64,000 bases of DNA, taken from Flavobacterium tegetincola DSM 22377. GTDB taxonomy: Bacteria > Bacteroidota > Bacteroidia > Flavobacteriales > Flavobacteriaceae. Positions within the stretch are counted from its first letter, which is position 1, and each line of letters opens with the position of its first letter. The notes beneath the pieces are model-generated. The model ran no database searches. It had not been told where the DNA came from and saw nothing but the letters and a program-made list of their open reading frames with translations. Shown piece after piece: positions 25,463 to 34,339 of this stretch. The translations under genes were made by a program, and so were the position numbers. Where the stretch lies: positions 1 through 64,000 of the forward strand of contig NZ_AUDN01000021.1 of NCBI RefSeq assembly GCF_000425485.1, given 5' to 3'.

Positions 25463-26968
25463 TTACATCCAATTTACATTATTGGCCTCAACATTGTAAA
25501 GCCATAAATTAACGTAGTTTTTTACAGTTGTAAAATTCCCCAATTGAAACTGAATGTCGCCACCTGCTGTATGAATCGTAAGCGAACCAATGTCGGGCGA
25601 TTTATGCCAAAACAATTGCGACGTTGTCAATGCTTGAATTTTTTCAATTTCAATGATTCGATTGTCCACGTCCCAAGCGCCAGTTTGCAAAATGATGAAC
25701 TCTTGATTGACAAAAAGTCGGCTGTTTCGGTATCCAAAGTACACCAATACGGCAACAAAGATAGTATATCCGACGGCCAAAAACGCATAATCAAATGCTA
25801 AAGGTTCAACGTAGAATCCAAATCCAAAATAGATGGAAAGCGGTACAACTATACCTGTAAATAAACCAAAAACCAATTTTCTCCAATTGGGTTTTAGCAG
25901 CACTCCTTTTTCAGGGATTGTGCTGAAAATTAATTTCAAAATTTCATTTTTCTCTAATTCATTGCAACCCGGAATTTCAATACTATCTTTTCCCGATTGC
26001 GCATCGCCACTTTTAGCTTGCTGGATTTTAATTTCTAAAATATCCATTTTTCGTTGAAAAAAATTTCTTGTAATGGTGGTAATTTGCACTTTTTCGGGTT
26101 TGATGATTGTACTTTTTGTGTTGAACAAACCGAAACTCAACAGTAGAGAACCCTTTTGTTTTGAAATCGTAAATCCGAAAAATTTGACAACCGTACGAAC
26201 GATATTGACTAATAAAACGATGATTATTAGAATTACTCCTGCAGTTAAAACACCTTGCAAAATGCTTTGTTTAGAAAAATAAGTATCAATTTGGCTCCCA
26301 TTTAAAAAATCTTTTTCTGAGAAATTACGCAGATTTTCGCGTACATAGCTGTAAAAAAGAAAAAGCAAACCAATACTTCTGAGGTAATTTGATGTAATTC
26401 CAATCTTGAGCAAAGTAGCAAATCCGATCTTAATAAACGGCTTTGGATCTTCAAGAATCTTTGGCATTTCCTCAGAATCTATCGCGACTTCTTGAACTAT
26501 TTTTGCTTCATTTTCAAGCAATCGGGATTTTAGTGCCAAAGCCAATTGATGCGAGATCGCTTTAATTGCTCCTTCTTTCTTCGCACTTCCGGCAGTATCT
26601 ACTTCTAAAGCATACACACCAATTATTTTTTGAATCAGCGTCTGATTGATATTAACTTGTTGAATTTTACTCAACTGTATCGCCGTTTTTGTCTTGTTAA
26701 AGATGCCTTCATTGATCACGAATTCCTCGTTTTCCTCATCAATATAAAATGTAAAATTTAAGAAACTGAGATATGCGTAAAGTCCTAAAAGTGCCAATAG
26801 TGCGATGACACCCGGAACAACAAGAAGCATGTTTAAATTTTCGCTTTTGAAGAAATAAATTAAGATTATTGGAAATAAAGCGCGCCCAAATTGCTGCAAT
26901 GTATAAACAAACATTACAATAATTCCGACTTTGGACTGTCTTTGCGGCTGATTAAAGGTTGCTTTCAT
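25463..26968 (-). CDS. Membrane protein with bacterial PH domains (YdbT-like)
   Basis: A 501-residue membrane protein with three bPH2-type (DUF304) units, each preceded by a pair of hydrophobic helices. The repeated landmarks are FVINEGIFNKTKTAIQLSKIQQVNI (shown in part: GIFNKTKTAIQLSKIQQVN), GLFNTKSTIIKPEKVQITTI and IILQTGAWDVDNRIIEIEKI. This matches B. subtilis YdbT-type proteins. The start codon overlaps the stop of the next gene upstream (26968), giving the usual ydbS-ydbT pair. The function is not established; in Bacillus the pair has been linked to membrane stress and resistance to a bacteriocin. It is placed in the inner membrane. Confidence 0.85.
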   Translation of the reverse strand: MKATFNQPQRQSKVGIIVMFVYTLQQFGRALFPIILIYFFKSENLNMLLVVPGVIALLALLGLYAYLSFLNFTFYIDEENEEFVINEGIFNKTKTAIQLSKIQQVNINQTLIQKIIGVYALEVDTAGSAKKEGAIKAISHQLALALKSRLLENEAKIVQEVAIDSEEMPKILEDPKPFIKIGFATLLKIGITSNYLRSIGLLFLFYSYVRENLRNFSEKDFLNGSQIDTYFSKQSILQGVLTAGVILIIIVLLVNIVRTVVKFFGFTISKQKGSLLLSFGLFNTKSTIIKPEKVQITTITRNFFQRKMDILEIKIQQAKSGDAQSGKDSIEIPGCNELEKNEILKLIFSTIPEKGVLLKPNWRKLVFGLFTGIVVPLSIYFGFGFYVEPLAFDYAFLAVGYTIFVAVLVYFGYRNSRLFVNQEFIILQTGAWDVDNRIIEIEKIQALTTSQLFWHKSPDIGSLTIHTAGGDIQFQLGNFTTVKNYVNLWLYNVEANNVNWM

Positions 26969-27483
26969 TAAAGTTTCTGCTGGATTTTGCCCATCACTAA
27001 TTGTTTGATTTTTTCGGCTTGTTCTTTTTCAATTCCAGGTATTTCAATATCACTTGAACTACCGCCTGCCGTGAATATTTCGACTTTAGCTAAGCCAAAA
27101 TAACGCGAAAGCCACCCTTCATGCAATGCCACATGCTGCACTCTATTATAAGGAATAATGATGGTATTGGTAGCAATAATTCCGCTTCTAAACAGTACAT
27201 CGTGTTCCCTGAAAGCAAAACCTTTTTTAAGAAAAGATAGTCTAGAAAAAAATAAAACAAGGCCAAACAAAACCGCTAGCGCTATCCAGATGTACAGCAT
27301 TTCGTTACTGATTTTTTCCACTACAAAATGCAAAACTGTTGCTCCACCAGCCAATATAGTAAAGACAATGATCAAATTAATAAAGATCACCTTCCCATAA
27401 TTGGGTTGCAATTTTTGAAATTCTACTTCTTCAAAACGCGGTAATTGATTGATATCAATAGTACTATTGGTAAAATTTTCCAT
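26968..27483 (-). CDS. Membrane protein with one bacterial PH domain (YdbS-like)
   Basis: A 171-residue protein with two hydrophobic helices at about 31-52 and 60-82, then one bPH2 unit (AFREHDVLFRSGIIATNTI, NRVQHVALHEGWLSRYFGLA, VEIFTAGGSSSDIEIPGIEK). The last segment is the diagnostic GLxxVEIxTAGG part of DUF304. It precedes the YdbT-like gene with a 1-bp overlap (TAATG arrangement), so both are translated as a pair and probably form one complex in the inner membrane. Confidence 0.85.
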   Translation of the reverse strand: MENFTNSTIDINQLPRFEEVEFQKLQPNYGKVIFINLIIVFTILAGGATVLHFVVEKISNEMLYIWIALAVLFGLVLFFSRLSFLKKGFAFREHDVLFRSGIIATNTIIIPYNRVQHVALHEGWLSRYFGLAKVEIFTAGGSSSDIEIPGIEKEQAEKIKQLVMGKIQQKL

Positions 27484-27869
27484 AGAAAAGATAAAGGTAT
27501 TTTTGAAGGTGCAATGCGTGTTTTAAAAACAGAACGACACAATTTGATTTGTAAAAATACAAAAAATATCGCACCTTAAAAATTAGAATTCAACGATATT
27601 TTGGTCATCGAAAAAACAGATGTAATTCCGTTTTTTAGGTGTATTAGTAAATCGATTAACTCCTATTTTGATGTTATTTTAAGTTTTCAGAGACCCGAGA
27701 TCACATAACATATTGTAAAAAATCGATAATAGAAACACATTTAAATACGCGATCTTTGCCGTAACTTTATAAAATCCTAAATTGACTTTTTCAATATACG
27801 TTTAGGTTTAAAAAGTATTTTTACTTCATATCACAACGTTTTCTCAATTTCACGAATACAAAACACATC
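27484..27869. other. Intergenic region, 386 bp, divergent promoters
   Basis: Lies between the divergent PH-domain operon and patatin gene. It is AT-rich with no coding frame, repeat or strong hairpin that I can identify. Promoters for both directions must lie here; no full TAnnTTTG match was found, although TACGTTTA at about 27799 comes close for the plus strand. Confidence 0.45.
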
Positions 27870-30209
27870 ATGCAAAAAGGTTTACTTTTAAAAAATCCTT
27901 TCTTTTACGCGGTTCTATCGCTAGTAATTTTAGCTTCTTACCAAGGTTTTGGTCAGCAAAAAAAGCCTAAAGTAGCTCTAGTTTTAAGTGGTGGTGGCGC
28001 AAAAGGAATTGCACATATTCCGCTTTTACAGACGTTGGATTCTTTAGGGATTGTTCCCGACTTAATTGTTGGAAACAGCATGGGAAGTGTTGTCGGTGGA
28101 TTGTATGCTATGGGATATTCGGGCGATAGTATTGCCAATATTGTAAAGCAAGCCAATTGGGAACAATTGATTGGCGGACGTGTTTCTCTAAAAAATGTGA
28201 GTGTCGAGGAAAAGACTGAATTCGGTAGATATCTGGTGGAATTGGATTACGAGAAGGGAAAAGTTAAAATTGGTAAGTTTCTTTTGAACGATCAAAATTT
28301 GCGTCAGTTTATGACAAACCTTACTTTTCCGAGTTATAAAATTAATGATTTTGACAAACTTCCAATTCCGTTTCGTGCTGTGGCAACTGACATTGTCAAA
28401 GGTAAAGAAGTAGTATTAAAAGACGGTTCTTTGGCATTAGCCATGAGAGCCAGCATGTCACTTCCAGGCGTTTTTTCTCCCGTTCCTTACAAAGATGGTT
28501 TACTAATTGATGGAGCAATTTTGAATAATTTCCCTGTCGATGTTGCAAAAAACTTAGGAGCCGACTTCATCATTGGAAGTGATGTAGGTGACGGAATGAT
28601 GAAGAAAGAAGAATTGGAAAGCATCACTGCCCTGCTCTTTCAAGCTGGAATGTTGAGCAGTCATTTAAAAAATCCTAAGAACAGAGCGCTTTGCGACATC
28701 CTTATCAATCATACTGAATACTTGACGTATGGAACTACTGATTTTCAAGAGAACCAACAAATTGCTGCACAAGGCAAACGCGCTGTTAAAGACAAGCTGG
28801 TCGAATTAACGGCACTTTCAAATCGATTGAAACCCTATTATCAAAAAGTTGCTAAAGTGCCATTTGTTGAAGAACAAATTCAATTGGACACCATTATTTA
28901 CAACAAAATTGACAAGACCAATTTACCTTTAGTAAAGGCAAGAACCAACATTCAACCGGGTAAAATTTACAGCAGGCTAGAACTTATAGAAGGAATTAAC
29001 CGAGCCATGGGAACCACCATTTTTAGTCAAATTACTTTTGAGCCTTTTTCTGACAAAGGAGGCTTGGGATTGCAATTAAATGGTTTTGAGCGCTCAAAAC
29101 ACCAGGTAAAAGGTTCTATACATTACGATGATTTTCACGGCGTAGGAATTCTCTTTAATTATACTGGTAGAAATATTTTAGGTGCCGCATCACGATCGCT
29201 AGTTACGCTTGATTTGGCCGAACAGCCTCGATTTAGAGTGCAGCATCAGAAAAATTTTGGTTCGGATAGAAATTGGTGGTGGCGGACTGAGGCCTTGGGA
29301 CAAAGAACTACGCAAGAAGTGCTTTTAAATAACCGAACTGAGGAAGAAATACGGTATCGTTATTTTGAATTTGAAAACCAAGTCAATAGAAATATTACAT
29401 CGATGGCCAGCTATATCGGGCTAAACGTAAATTATCAAAACACACATTTAACTCCAAAAATTCGTCCAGAAGCTGGAGGAAGCGAATTTAAATTGAGTGA
29501 ATATTCTTTCAACACGATCTTAGTTGGAGCGCATTATGAGTACAATACCATGAGTACAACTTCATTTGCAGTAGAAGGGTCCGCTGTTAAAGCAAGCATC
29601 GGAAGGTCAATAAATAATTCAATTGATGTCGCATTTTCGGGAGTTGACACACCAAACGAAAAAGGTTCTATAAGCAATTACACCAAATTTGGATTTGATT
29701 TTGAGAAGAGAATTCCGATAAGTGCAAAATTTACGGGTATCCTGGGTGCTTCGGGAAATTATCTTGTGATTGATTCAGAAGAGACGGATGACATTTCTTT
29801 TGAAAATTTTGGATTTGCAGCCAAATATTCTTTAGGTGGAAGTCAGTACAATCCACGAAGAGACAGTTTTCTTTTCAACGGACTCGATGAAGGTGAGCTT
29901 TCAGTGAGTCAATACACCAAAATTAATTTGGGTTTGCAATACAATTTTAAATCAAAATTATATGCAATTCCGCATGTAGATTTGGCTGTTATTGGTAGTG
30001 GAAAATTTGATAATTATGCAAATAACGTATTCAAACCAAAAGGCCAATGGCAAGATTTCAGAAATACGGGATTGCTAATTTCCTCTGGTATCACACTGGG
30101 TTACGATTCGATCTTAGGACCGGTGACTTTTGATGTATCATGGGTGAATGATGTGGACAAGGTGCGCTTTTTCTTTGGAGTAGGATTTCCTTTGAATCGC
30201 TCGAATTAA
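27870..30209 (+). CDS. Patatin-like phospholipase with outer-membrane barrel (PlpD-type)
   Basis: A 779-residue protein. After a signal peptide (about 1-29, ending GFGQ) comes a patatin domain with the oxyanion motif SGGGAKG (40-46), the nucleophile elbow GNSMG (Ser70) and the catalytic Asp in DGAILNNFPVD (about 214). A POTRA-like segment follows (about 320-400, IQPGKIYSRLELIEGINRAMG). A 16-strand-type BamA/Omp85 barrel (about 410-779) ends in the aromatic VRFFFGVGFPLNRSN. This is the layout of type Vd autotransporters such as PlpD: an A1-type lipase tethered to or released from the outer membrane. It is monocistronic. Whether the patatin domain is surface exposed is unknown. Confidence 0.92.
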   Translation: MQKGLLLKNPFFYAVLSLVILASYQGFGQQKKPKVALVLSGGGAKGIAHIPLLQTLDSLGIVPDLIVGNSMGSVVGGLYAMGYSGDSIANIVKQANWEQLIGGRVSLKNVSVEEKTEFGRYLVELDYEKGKVKIGKFLLNDQNLRQFMTNLTFPSYKINDFDKLPIPFRAVATDIVKGKEVVLKDGSLALAMRASMSLPGVFSPVPYKDGLLIDGAILNNFPVDVAKNLGADFIIGSDVGDGMMKKEELESITALLFQAGMLSSHLKNPKNRALCDILINHTEYLTYGTTDFQENQQIAAQGKRAVKDKLVELTALSNRLKPYYQKVAKVPFVEEQIQLDTIIYNKIDKTNLPLVKARTNIQPGKIYSRLELIEGINRAMGTTIFSQITFEPFSDKGGLGLQLNGFERSKHQVKGSIHYDDFHGVGILFNYTGRNILGAASRSLVTLDLAEQPRFRVQHQKNFGSDRNWWWRTEALGQRTTQEVLLNNRTEEEIRYRYFEFENQVNRNITSMASYIGLNVNYQNTHLTPKIRPEAGGSEFKLSEYSFNTILVGAHYEYNTMSTTSFAVEGSAVKASIGRSINNSIDVAFSGVDTPNEKGSISNYTKFGFDFEKRIPISAKFTGILGASGNYLVIDSEETDDISFENFGFAAKYSLGGSQYNPRRDSFLFNGLDEGELSVSQYTKINLGLQYNFKSKLYAIPHVDLAVIGSGKFDNYANNVFKPKGQWQDFRNTGLLISSGITLGYDSILGPVTFDVSWVNDVDKVRFFFGVGFPLNRSN

Positions 30210-30242
30210 AAGAAGACGAACTGAATTTCAATACTTAGGAAA

Positions 30243-30515
30243 CTAAAATAAATCAGCGTGAGTACCCGTGTCCATAAGTAACAAGATAACTTCATCGTCA
30301 TTTTGTTGCCAAATTAGAAGCCAGTCAGGTTTAATGTGACATTCCCAACAACCTTTATAATTTCCAACCAACTTGTGTGCTTTGTACTTTACAGGAAGTG
30401 TTCCGCTAGATGCCAATAAATCGATAACGTCCTTTAATAAAGTCAAGTCGTAATTCCTTTTTTTACAAAGTTTCAAACTTTTATCAAACCTATTAGTGGT
30501 ACGGATTTTATACAT
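30243..30515 (-). CDS. YafQ-type toxin (RelE superfamily mRNA interferase)
   Basis: A 90-residue protein with the YafQ pattern: YKIRTTNRFDKSLKLCKKR, then LLASSGTLPVKYKAHKLVGN, WECHIKPDWLLIWQ and the C-terminal TGTHADLF. The His residues in AHKL, CHIKPDW and THADLF and the Asp of KPD correspond to catalytic residues of E. coli YafQ, so the toxin looks intact. It would cleave mRNA on the ribosome. It overlaps the upstream antitoxin gene by 8 bp, the usual coupling. It lies between two unrelated chromosomal genes. Confidence 0.88.
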   Translation of the reverse strand: MYKIRTTNRFDKSLKLCKKRNYDLTLLKDVIDLLASSGTLPVKYKAHKLVGNYKGCWECHIKPDWLLIWQQNDDEVILLLMDTGTHADLF

Positions 30516-30723
30516 TTAAAACTTTTTTGAATAAGTCATCACTGTCTTTATAGACGTTTATTCTATTGTTTTTTATGTCATCAAGCGCTTCCTCTAAGCC
30601 TGATTTAGTTGTTGTTTGAACTATTTCAACACCTTTACTATCTTTAGATAATAATTCAATCATTGAGGAAAGCAACTTTCCTGCTTTGGTTTTTTTATCA
30701 ATTTTTAAGGTTATCGTTGTCAT
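30508..30723 (-). CDS. Antitoxin of the YafQ-type pair
   Basis: A 71-residue protein: an N-terminal beta strand with MTTITLKIDKKTKAGKLLSS, which suits a ribbon-helix-helix or Phd-like DNA-binding arm, and an acidic C-terminal half (SGLEEALDDIKNNRINVYKD) of the toxin-wrapping type. It is not a close DinJ match. The role is inferred from its size, order and 8-bp overlap with the toxin. The complex probably represses its own promoter in 30724-30780. Confidence 0.8.
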   Translation of the reverse strand: MTTITLKIDKKTKAGKLLSSMIELLSKDSKGVEIVQTTTKSGLEEALDDIKNNRINVYKDSDDLFKKVLNV

Positions 30724-30847
30724 AGGTTTTAATTTTAATCAAAGTTACACAATTTCCAAATTGAAAACATTTTAATTTAGAACTGGATATTAAAAAATGA
30801 AAAGCATTCTGAAAAAATGTATTAGAATGCTTTTATTGTTCTTATAT

Positions 30848-31687
30848 TTAAGGCAAATATTTCTTTTCAAAATTCGGTTTTCTTTTCTCTAAGAATGCAT
30901 TTCTACCTTCTTTAGCTTCCTCAGTCATGTAAGCCAAACGAGTAGCTTCACCAGCGAAAACTTGTTGACCTACCATTCCGTCATCGGTTAAGTTCATCGC
31001 GAATTTTAGCATCTTAATAGACGTTGGTGATTTCTCTAAAATTTCCTGAGCCCATTCAAAAGCAGTGTCTTCTAATTCATCATGAGGAATCACGGCATTT
31101 ACCATTCCCATTTCAAAAGCTTCTTGAGCCGAATAATTTCTTCCTAAAAAGAAAATCTCACGGGCTCTTTTTTGTCCCACCATTTTAGCCAAATAAGCTG
31201 AACCGTAACCTCCGTCAAAACTAGTAACATCGGCATCTGTTTGTTTGAAAATAGCGTGTTCTTTACTCGCTAAAGTTAAATCGCAAACGACATGCAAACT
31301 GTGTCCTCCACCAACAGCCCAACCGGGAACAACACAAATCACGGCCTTTGGCATGAATCGAATCATTCGTTGAACGTCTAAAATATTTAGTCTGTGGTAA
31401 CCGTCTTCACCAACGTAACCTTGAGCACCTCTTGCTTTTTGGTCACCACCACTGCAAAACGAATATATTCCATCTTTAGAACTTGGACCTTCAGCCGAAA
31501 GTAAAACTACTCCAATTGACGTGTCTTCTTGAGCATCATGAAATGCTTGAATCAATTCAGCCGTCGTTTTTGGTCGGAATGCATTTCTCACATCCGGGCG
31601 ATTGAACGCGATTCGAGCTACACCGTCGCACTTTTTATAGGTTATGTCTTCGAAATCTTTAACAGTTTTCCAATTTATAGTTGCCAT
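30848..31687 (-). CDS. menB: 1,4-Dihydroxy-2-naphthoyl-CoA synthase MenB
   Basis: A 279-residue crotonase-fold enzyme that cyclises o-succinylbenzoyl-CoA. Signatures are FNRPDVRNAFRPKT, FCSGGDQKARGAQGYVGEDG, PGWAVGGGHSLHVVCDLTLA and FKQTDADVTSFDGGYGSAYL. In the last motif, QTDAD has Asp where the E. coli-type enzyme has Gly; MenB with this Asp (type II) do not need bicarbonate as catalytic base. It is cytoplasmic and has its own short promoter region, divergent from the C1 peptidase gene. Confidence 0.96.
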   Translation of the reverse strand: MATINWKTVKDFEDITYKKCDGVARIAFNRPDVRNAFRPKTTAELIQAFHDAQEDTSIGVVLLSAEGPSSKDGIYSFCSGGDQKARGAQGYVGEDGYHRLNILDVQRMIRFMPKAVICVVPGWAVGGGHSLHVVCDLTLASKEHAIFKQTDADVTSFDGGYGSAYLAKMVGQKRAREIFFLGRNYSAQEAFEMGMVNAVIPHDELEDTAFEWAQEILEKSPTSIKMLKFAMNLTDDGMVGQQVFAGEATRLAYMTEEAKEGRNAFLEKRKPNFEKKYLP

Positions 31688-31747
31688 ATTTATCTTATTT
31701 TAGCGTAAAAATAATACATTTACTTCTTACTAAAAATTAAAAACCGT

Positions 31748-32863
31748 ATGAAAACCAATTTCATTACTATAGCTTTACTCTCTTTTGCCTTCTCTGTTTC
31801 TGCACAAAAATATGAATTCCAAACCGTTAAAGACATCGATGCGGAACCTGTAATTTCGCAAGGAAGCACTGGAACGTGTTGGAGTTTTTCTTCTACTTCT
31901 TTCTTAGAAGCGGAGATTATTCGTATAACAGGAAAGAAAATTGACTTGTCAGAGATGTATAATGTGCGTCATACGTATCCTAAGAAAGCGTGGAATTACG
32001 TGATGCGACAAGGAAAAGCACAGTTTGGCGAAGGCGGACTGAATCACGATGTAATTAATAGTGCAAGAGTTGCAGGAATTGTCCCGCAGGAGGTTTATTC
32101 TGGATTAGTGGGGGCTACTACGAAATACGATCATTCTAAAATGGTTTCAGAATTGGAAGTTTTACTAAAAAAATATGCAAACCCTGAAGTTAAATTAGAC
32201 CCGAAATGGAAAACTGAAGTAAATGCTATTTTAGATTCCTACATGGGAAAAGAAGTAGCTGAATTTACATTTGAAGGTAAAAAATATACCCCAAAAAGTT
32301 TCTTGGAGATGACGAAACTGAAGTTGGATGATTATGTTACCATCACTTCTTTTACAAACGAACCTTTCTACAAAACCTTTATCCTAGACATTCCAGATAA
32401 CTTTTCTAATGGTTCTTTTTACAACTTGCCCTTGGATGAATTTGTACATAATATCGATAATGCTTTAGAAAAAGGCTATACTTTGGCTTTAGATGCTGAT
32501 GTTAGTGAAAAAACATTTTCGAGCAAATACGGAATTGCAGTCGTTCCTCAAAATGAGAGTGACGAGAAAACTATTTTGACAGAAATTAAAAACGAAAAGA
32601 AAATCACTCCTGAATTTCGTCAGCAAGAGTTTGAAAACTTCAATACGACAGACGACCATTTGATGCATATTGTAGGTAAAGTAAAAGACCAAAAAGGAAC
32701 GACCTATTATAAGGTAAAAAATTCTTGGGGAAATGACCAAAAGTATATTGGCCACGAGGGTTACATTTACATGAGTGTTCCTTATTTAAAGTTGAAAGCA
32801 ATTTCGGTTTTGGTTCATAAAGACGCTTTACTGAAAAACACTAAGAAGGAATTGAGCTTGTAA
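31748..32863 (+). CDS. C1 family (bleomycin-hydrolase-like) cysteine peptidase, exported
   Basis: A 371-residue protein with signal peptide MKTNFITIALLSFAFSVSAQ. The papain-type active site is complete: Gln/Cys in ISQGSTGTCWSFSSTSF (Cys near residue 43), His in DDHLMHIVGKVKD, Asn in YKVKNSWGND. The order and the LDEFVHNIDNALEKGYTLAL segment match the C1B group (bleomycin hydrolase/aminopeptidase C), but unlike typical cytoplasmic C1B enzymes it is exported. The stop codon overlaps the start of the following small membrane gene by 1 bp. Confidence 0.9.
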   Translation: MKTNFITIALLSFAFSVSAQKYEFQTVKDIDAEPVISQGSTGTCWSFSSTSFLEAEIIRITGKKIDLSEMYNVRHTYPKKAWNYVMRQGKAQFGEGGLNHDVINSARVAGIVPQEVYSGLVGATTKYDHSKMVSELEVLLKKYANPEVKLDPKWKTEVNAILDSYMGKEVAEFTFEGKKYTPKSFLEMTKLKLDDYVTITSFTNEPFYKTFILDIPDNFSNGSFYNLPLDEFVHNIDNALEKGYTLALDADVSEKTFSSKYGIAVVPQNESDEKTILTEIKNEKKITPEFRQQEFENFNTTDDHLMHIVGKVKDQKGTTYYKVKNSWGNDQKYIGHEGYIYMSVPYLKLKAISVLVHKDALLKNTKKELSL

Positions 32864-33243
32864 TGACGGTTTTCAAATCATCAAAAAACTATATAATGAT
32901 AAGTCTTTTGTGGCTTATCATTATTTTTTTATTTGTAATACCTTTTATACCTGAAAACTCAGAAAGTTCAGAAATAATGCCATTTATAGGTGTCGCAATT
33001 CTTTATTTGGTTACAGGAATATTGATCTGGATGCTACTCGATACAAATTATAAAATTGATAATATTCACAATATAGAACGTTGGAACAAATGGTATGTAT
33101 CGAGTTTTCTCAAACCGGCTTTGGACAATGACGGACTCGTTATTTACTACGAAAAGTTTGATGATATTTATATTTCTCCCAAAAACAAAGGAGTTTTTAT
33201 TGCCGCTTTACGCGAAATTAATCCGGAGATAAAAATAGTGTAA
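32863..33243 (+). CDS. Small membrane protein translationally coupled to the C1 peptidase
   Basis: A 126-residue protein with two helices (about 11-29 and 41-59) and a soluble C-terminal domain (RWNKWYVSSFLKPAL...YYEKFDDIYISPKNKGVFIA). The C-terminal half resembles the short PH-like YcxB/DUF-type strands (IYISPKNKGVFIAAL, REINPEIKIV) found in many Bacteroidota membrane proteins, so a PH-like domain is possible. It starts at the ATG overlapping the peptidase stop. No function is known. Confidence 0.72.
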   Translation: MTVFKSSKNYIMISLLWLIIIFLFVIPFIPENSESSEIMPFIGVAILYLVTGILIWMLLDTNYKIDNIHNIERWNKWYVSSFLKPALDNDGLVIYYEKFDDIYISPKNKGVFIAALREINPEIKIV

Positions 33244-33272
33244 AGATTTACTTTGCGGAATTACAGTCATAG

Positions 33273-33308
33273 AAAAAGCCGTTTTTATCACTAAAAACGG
33301 CTTTCTTA
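33273..33308. terminator. Bidirectional terminator between 33243 and the CvfB-like gene
   Basis: AAAGCCGTTTTTA (33275-33287), loop TCAC, TAAAAACGGCTTT (33292-33304). A 13-bp stem flanked by A and T runs. Confidence 0.85.
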
Positions 33309-33325
33309 TTTTCTATATTGAACAG

Positions 33326-34180
33326 TTACTCTTTCACTAAGTAAATTCCATCGTCTTTAATTTCAATGAGTTTGTCTCTATACAAAGCACCAATCGCTTT
33401 TTTGAAGGTTTTTTTACTCATTTGCAACACCGTTTTGATGTCTTCTGGATGGCTGTTGTCGTTCAAGCGTAAAAAACCACGACTAGCACGAAGTTCATCC
33501 ATGATTCTTTCTGAATTTGGCTCAATACGTTCGTAACCTATTTTCTCCAGCGAAACATCAATCTTATTATCAGGTCGAACGAGTTTAATATAACCTCTCA
33601 AACGGTCTCCGGTTCGAATGGAATCATCAAAAACCTCGTCTTTATAAAGCAAACCTTTGTGCTGTTCGTTTATAATTACATTGATTCCAAGTTCGGTAAT
33701 GTGCGAAACAATTAATTCTACTTCTTCGCCTCTTTCGAGGGTTACATTATCATTATTTAAGAATTGGTTGGTTTTACTGGAAGCTACCAAACGATTCGTT
33801 TTTTCGTCCATGTACAAATACACTAGGTATCGTTTTCCTTTTTCCATCGGACGCGCTTGCTCTTTAAAAGGAACAAGAATGTCTTTTTCCATTCCCCAAT
33901 CCATAAAAGCACCTACTTGATTGGTATAATTTACACGCAAAAGTGCAAATTCATTTAGCAAAATATACGGCTCTAAAAGTGTTGCAACCGGACGTTCTTC
34001 ATGGTCAAGGTAAATGAAAACGGTCAGGTCTTGACCAAATTCAAATTCATGCGGTACATATTTATTGGGCAACAAAATATCGTGAATTCCATCTGGGTCT
34101 TCTTCTGGATTTCCTAAAAAGAGTCCCACTTTCGTATCCCGTAATATTTGTAGCGTATTGTATTTTCCTATCTCAATCAT
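33326..34180 (-). CDS. CvfB-like S1 RNA-binding protein
   Basis: A 284-residue cytoplasmic protein with tandem S1-like OB folds (IGKYNTLQILRDTKVGLFLG; VGAFMDWGMEKDILVPFKEQ; ELGINVIINEQHKGLLYKDE) and a C-terminal winged helix (VLQMSKKTFKKAIGALYRDK, with the final GIYLVKE). This is the S1-S1-S1-WH layout of S. aureus CvfB/B. subtilis YitL. The ATG at 34178-34180 is chosen because a TACCTTTG promoter element (34200-34207) lies inside the longer frame that starts at TTG 34210. It probably modulates mRNA stability or translation. Confidence 0.9.
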   Translation of the reverse strand: MIEIGKYNTLQILRDTKVGLFLGNPEEDPDGIHDILLPNKYVPHEFEFGQDLTVFIYLDHEERPVATLLEPYILLNEFALLRVNYTNQVGAFMDWGMEKDILVPFKEQARPMEKGKRYLVYLYMDEKTNRLVASSKTNQFLNNDNVTLERGEEVELIVSHITELGINVIINEQHKGLLYKDEVFDDSIRTGDRLRGYIKLVRPDNKIDVSLEKIGYERIEPNSERIMDELRASRGFLRLNDNSHPEDIKTVLQMSKKTFKKAIGALYRDKLIEIKDDGIYLVKE

Positions 34181-34199
34181 AAACTTATTTTCTAAAGTG

Positions 34200-34207
34200 C
34201 AAAGGTA
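34200..34207 (-). promoter_or_regulatory. Bacteroidota -7 promoter element (TACCTTTG) for the CvfB-like gene
   Basis: Exact TAnnTTTG match on the minus strand, 19 bp before the start codon. No convincing -33 TTTG was found. Confidence 0.6.
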
Positions 34208-34265
34208 CAAACTTTATTCGCTTTTGGGTTCAATCAATTTTCATTAAAATGAGTGAACGACTTTT

Positions 34266-34334
34266 ACACAGATTGCACGAATTTTCACAGATTTCCCCTT
34301 TAAAATTTGCGGAAATTTGTGCAATTTGCGGTAA
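34266..34334. repeat. Imperfect inverted intergenic repeat downstream of menD
   Basis: AGATTGCACGAATTTTCACAG and the later AAATTTGTGCAATTTGCG are imperfectly complementary. This CACGAATTT...AAATTTGTG type of palindrome is widespread between Flavobacterium genes. It may also serve as a weak terminator for menD. Confidence 0.5.
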
Positions 34335-34339
34335 AAAAT

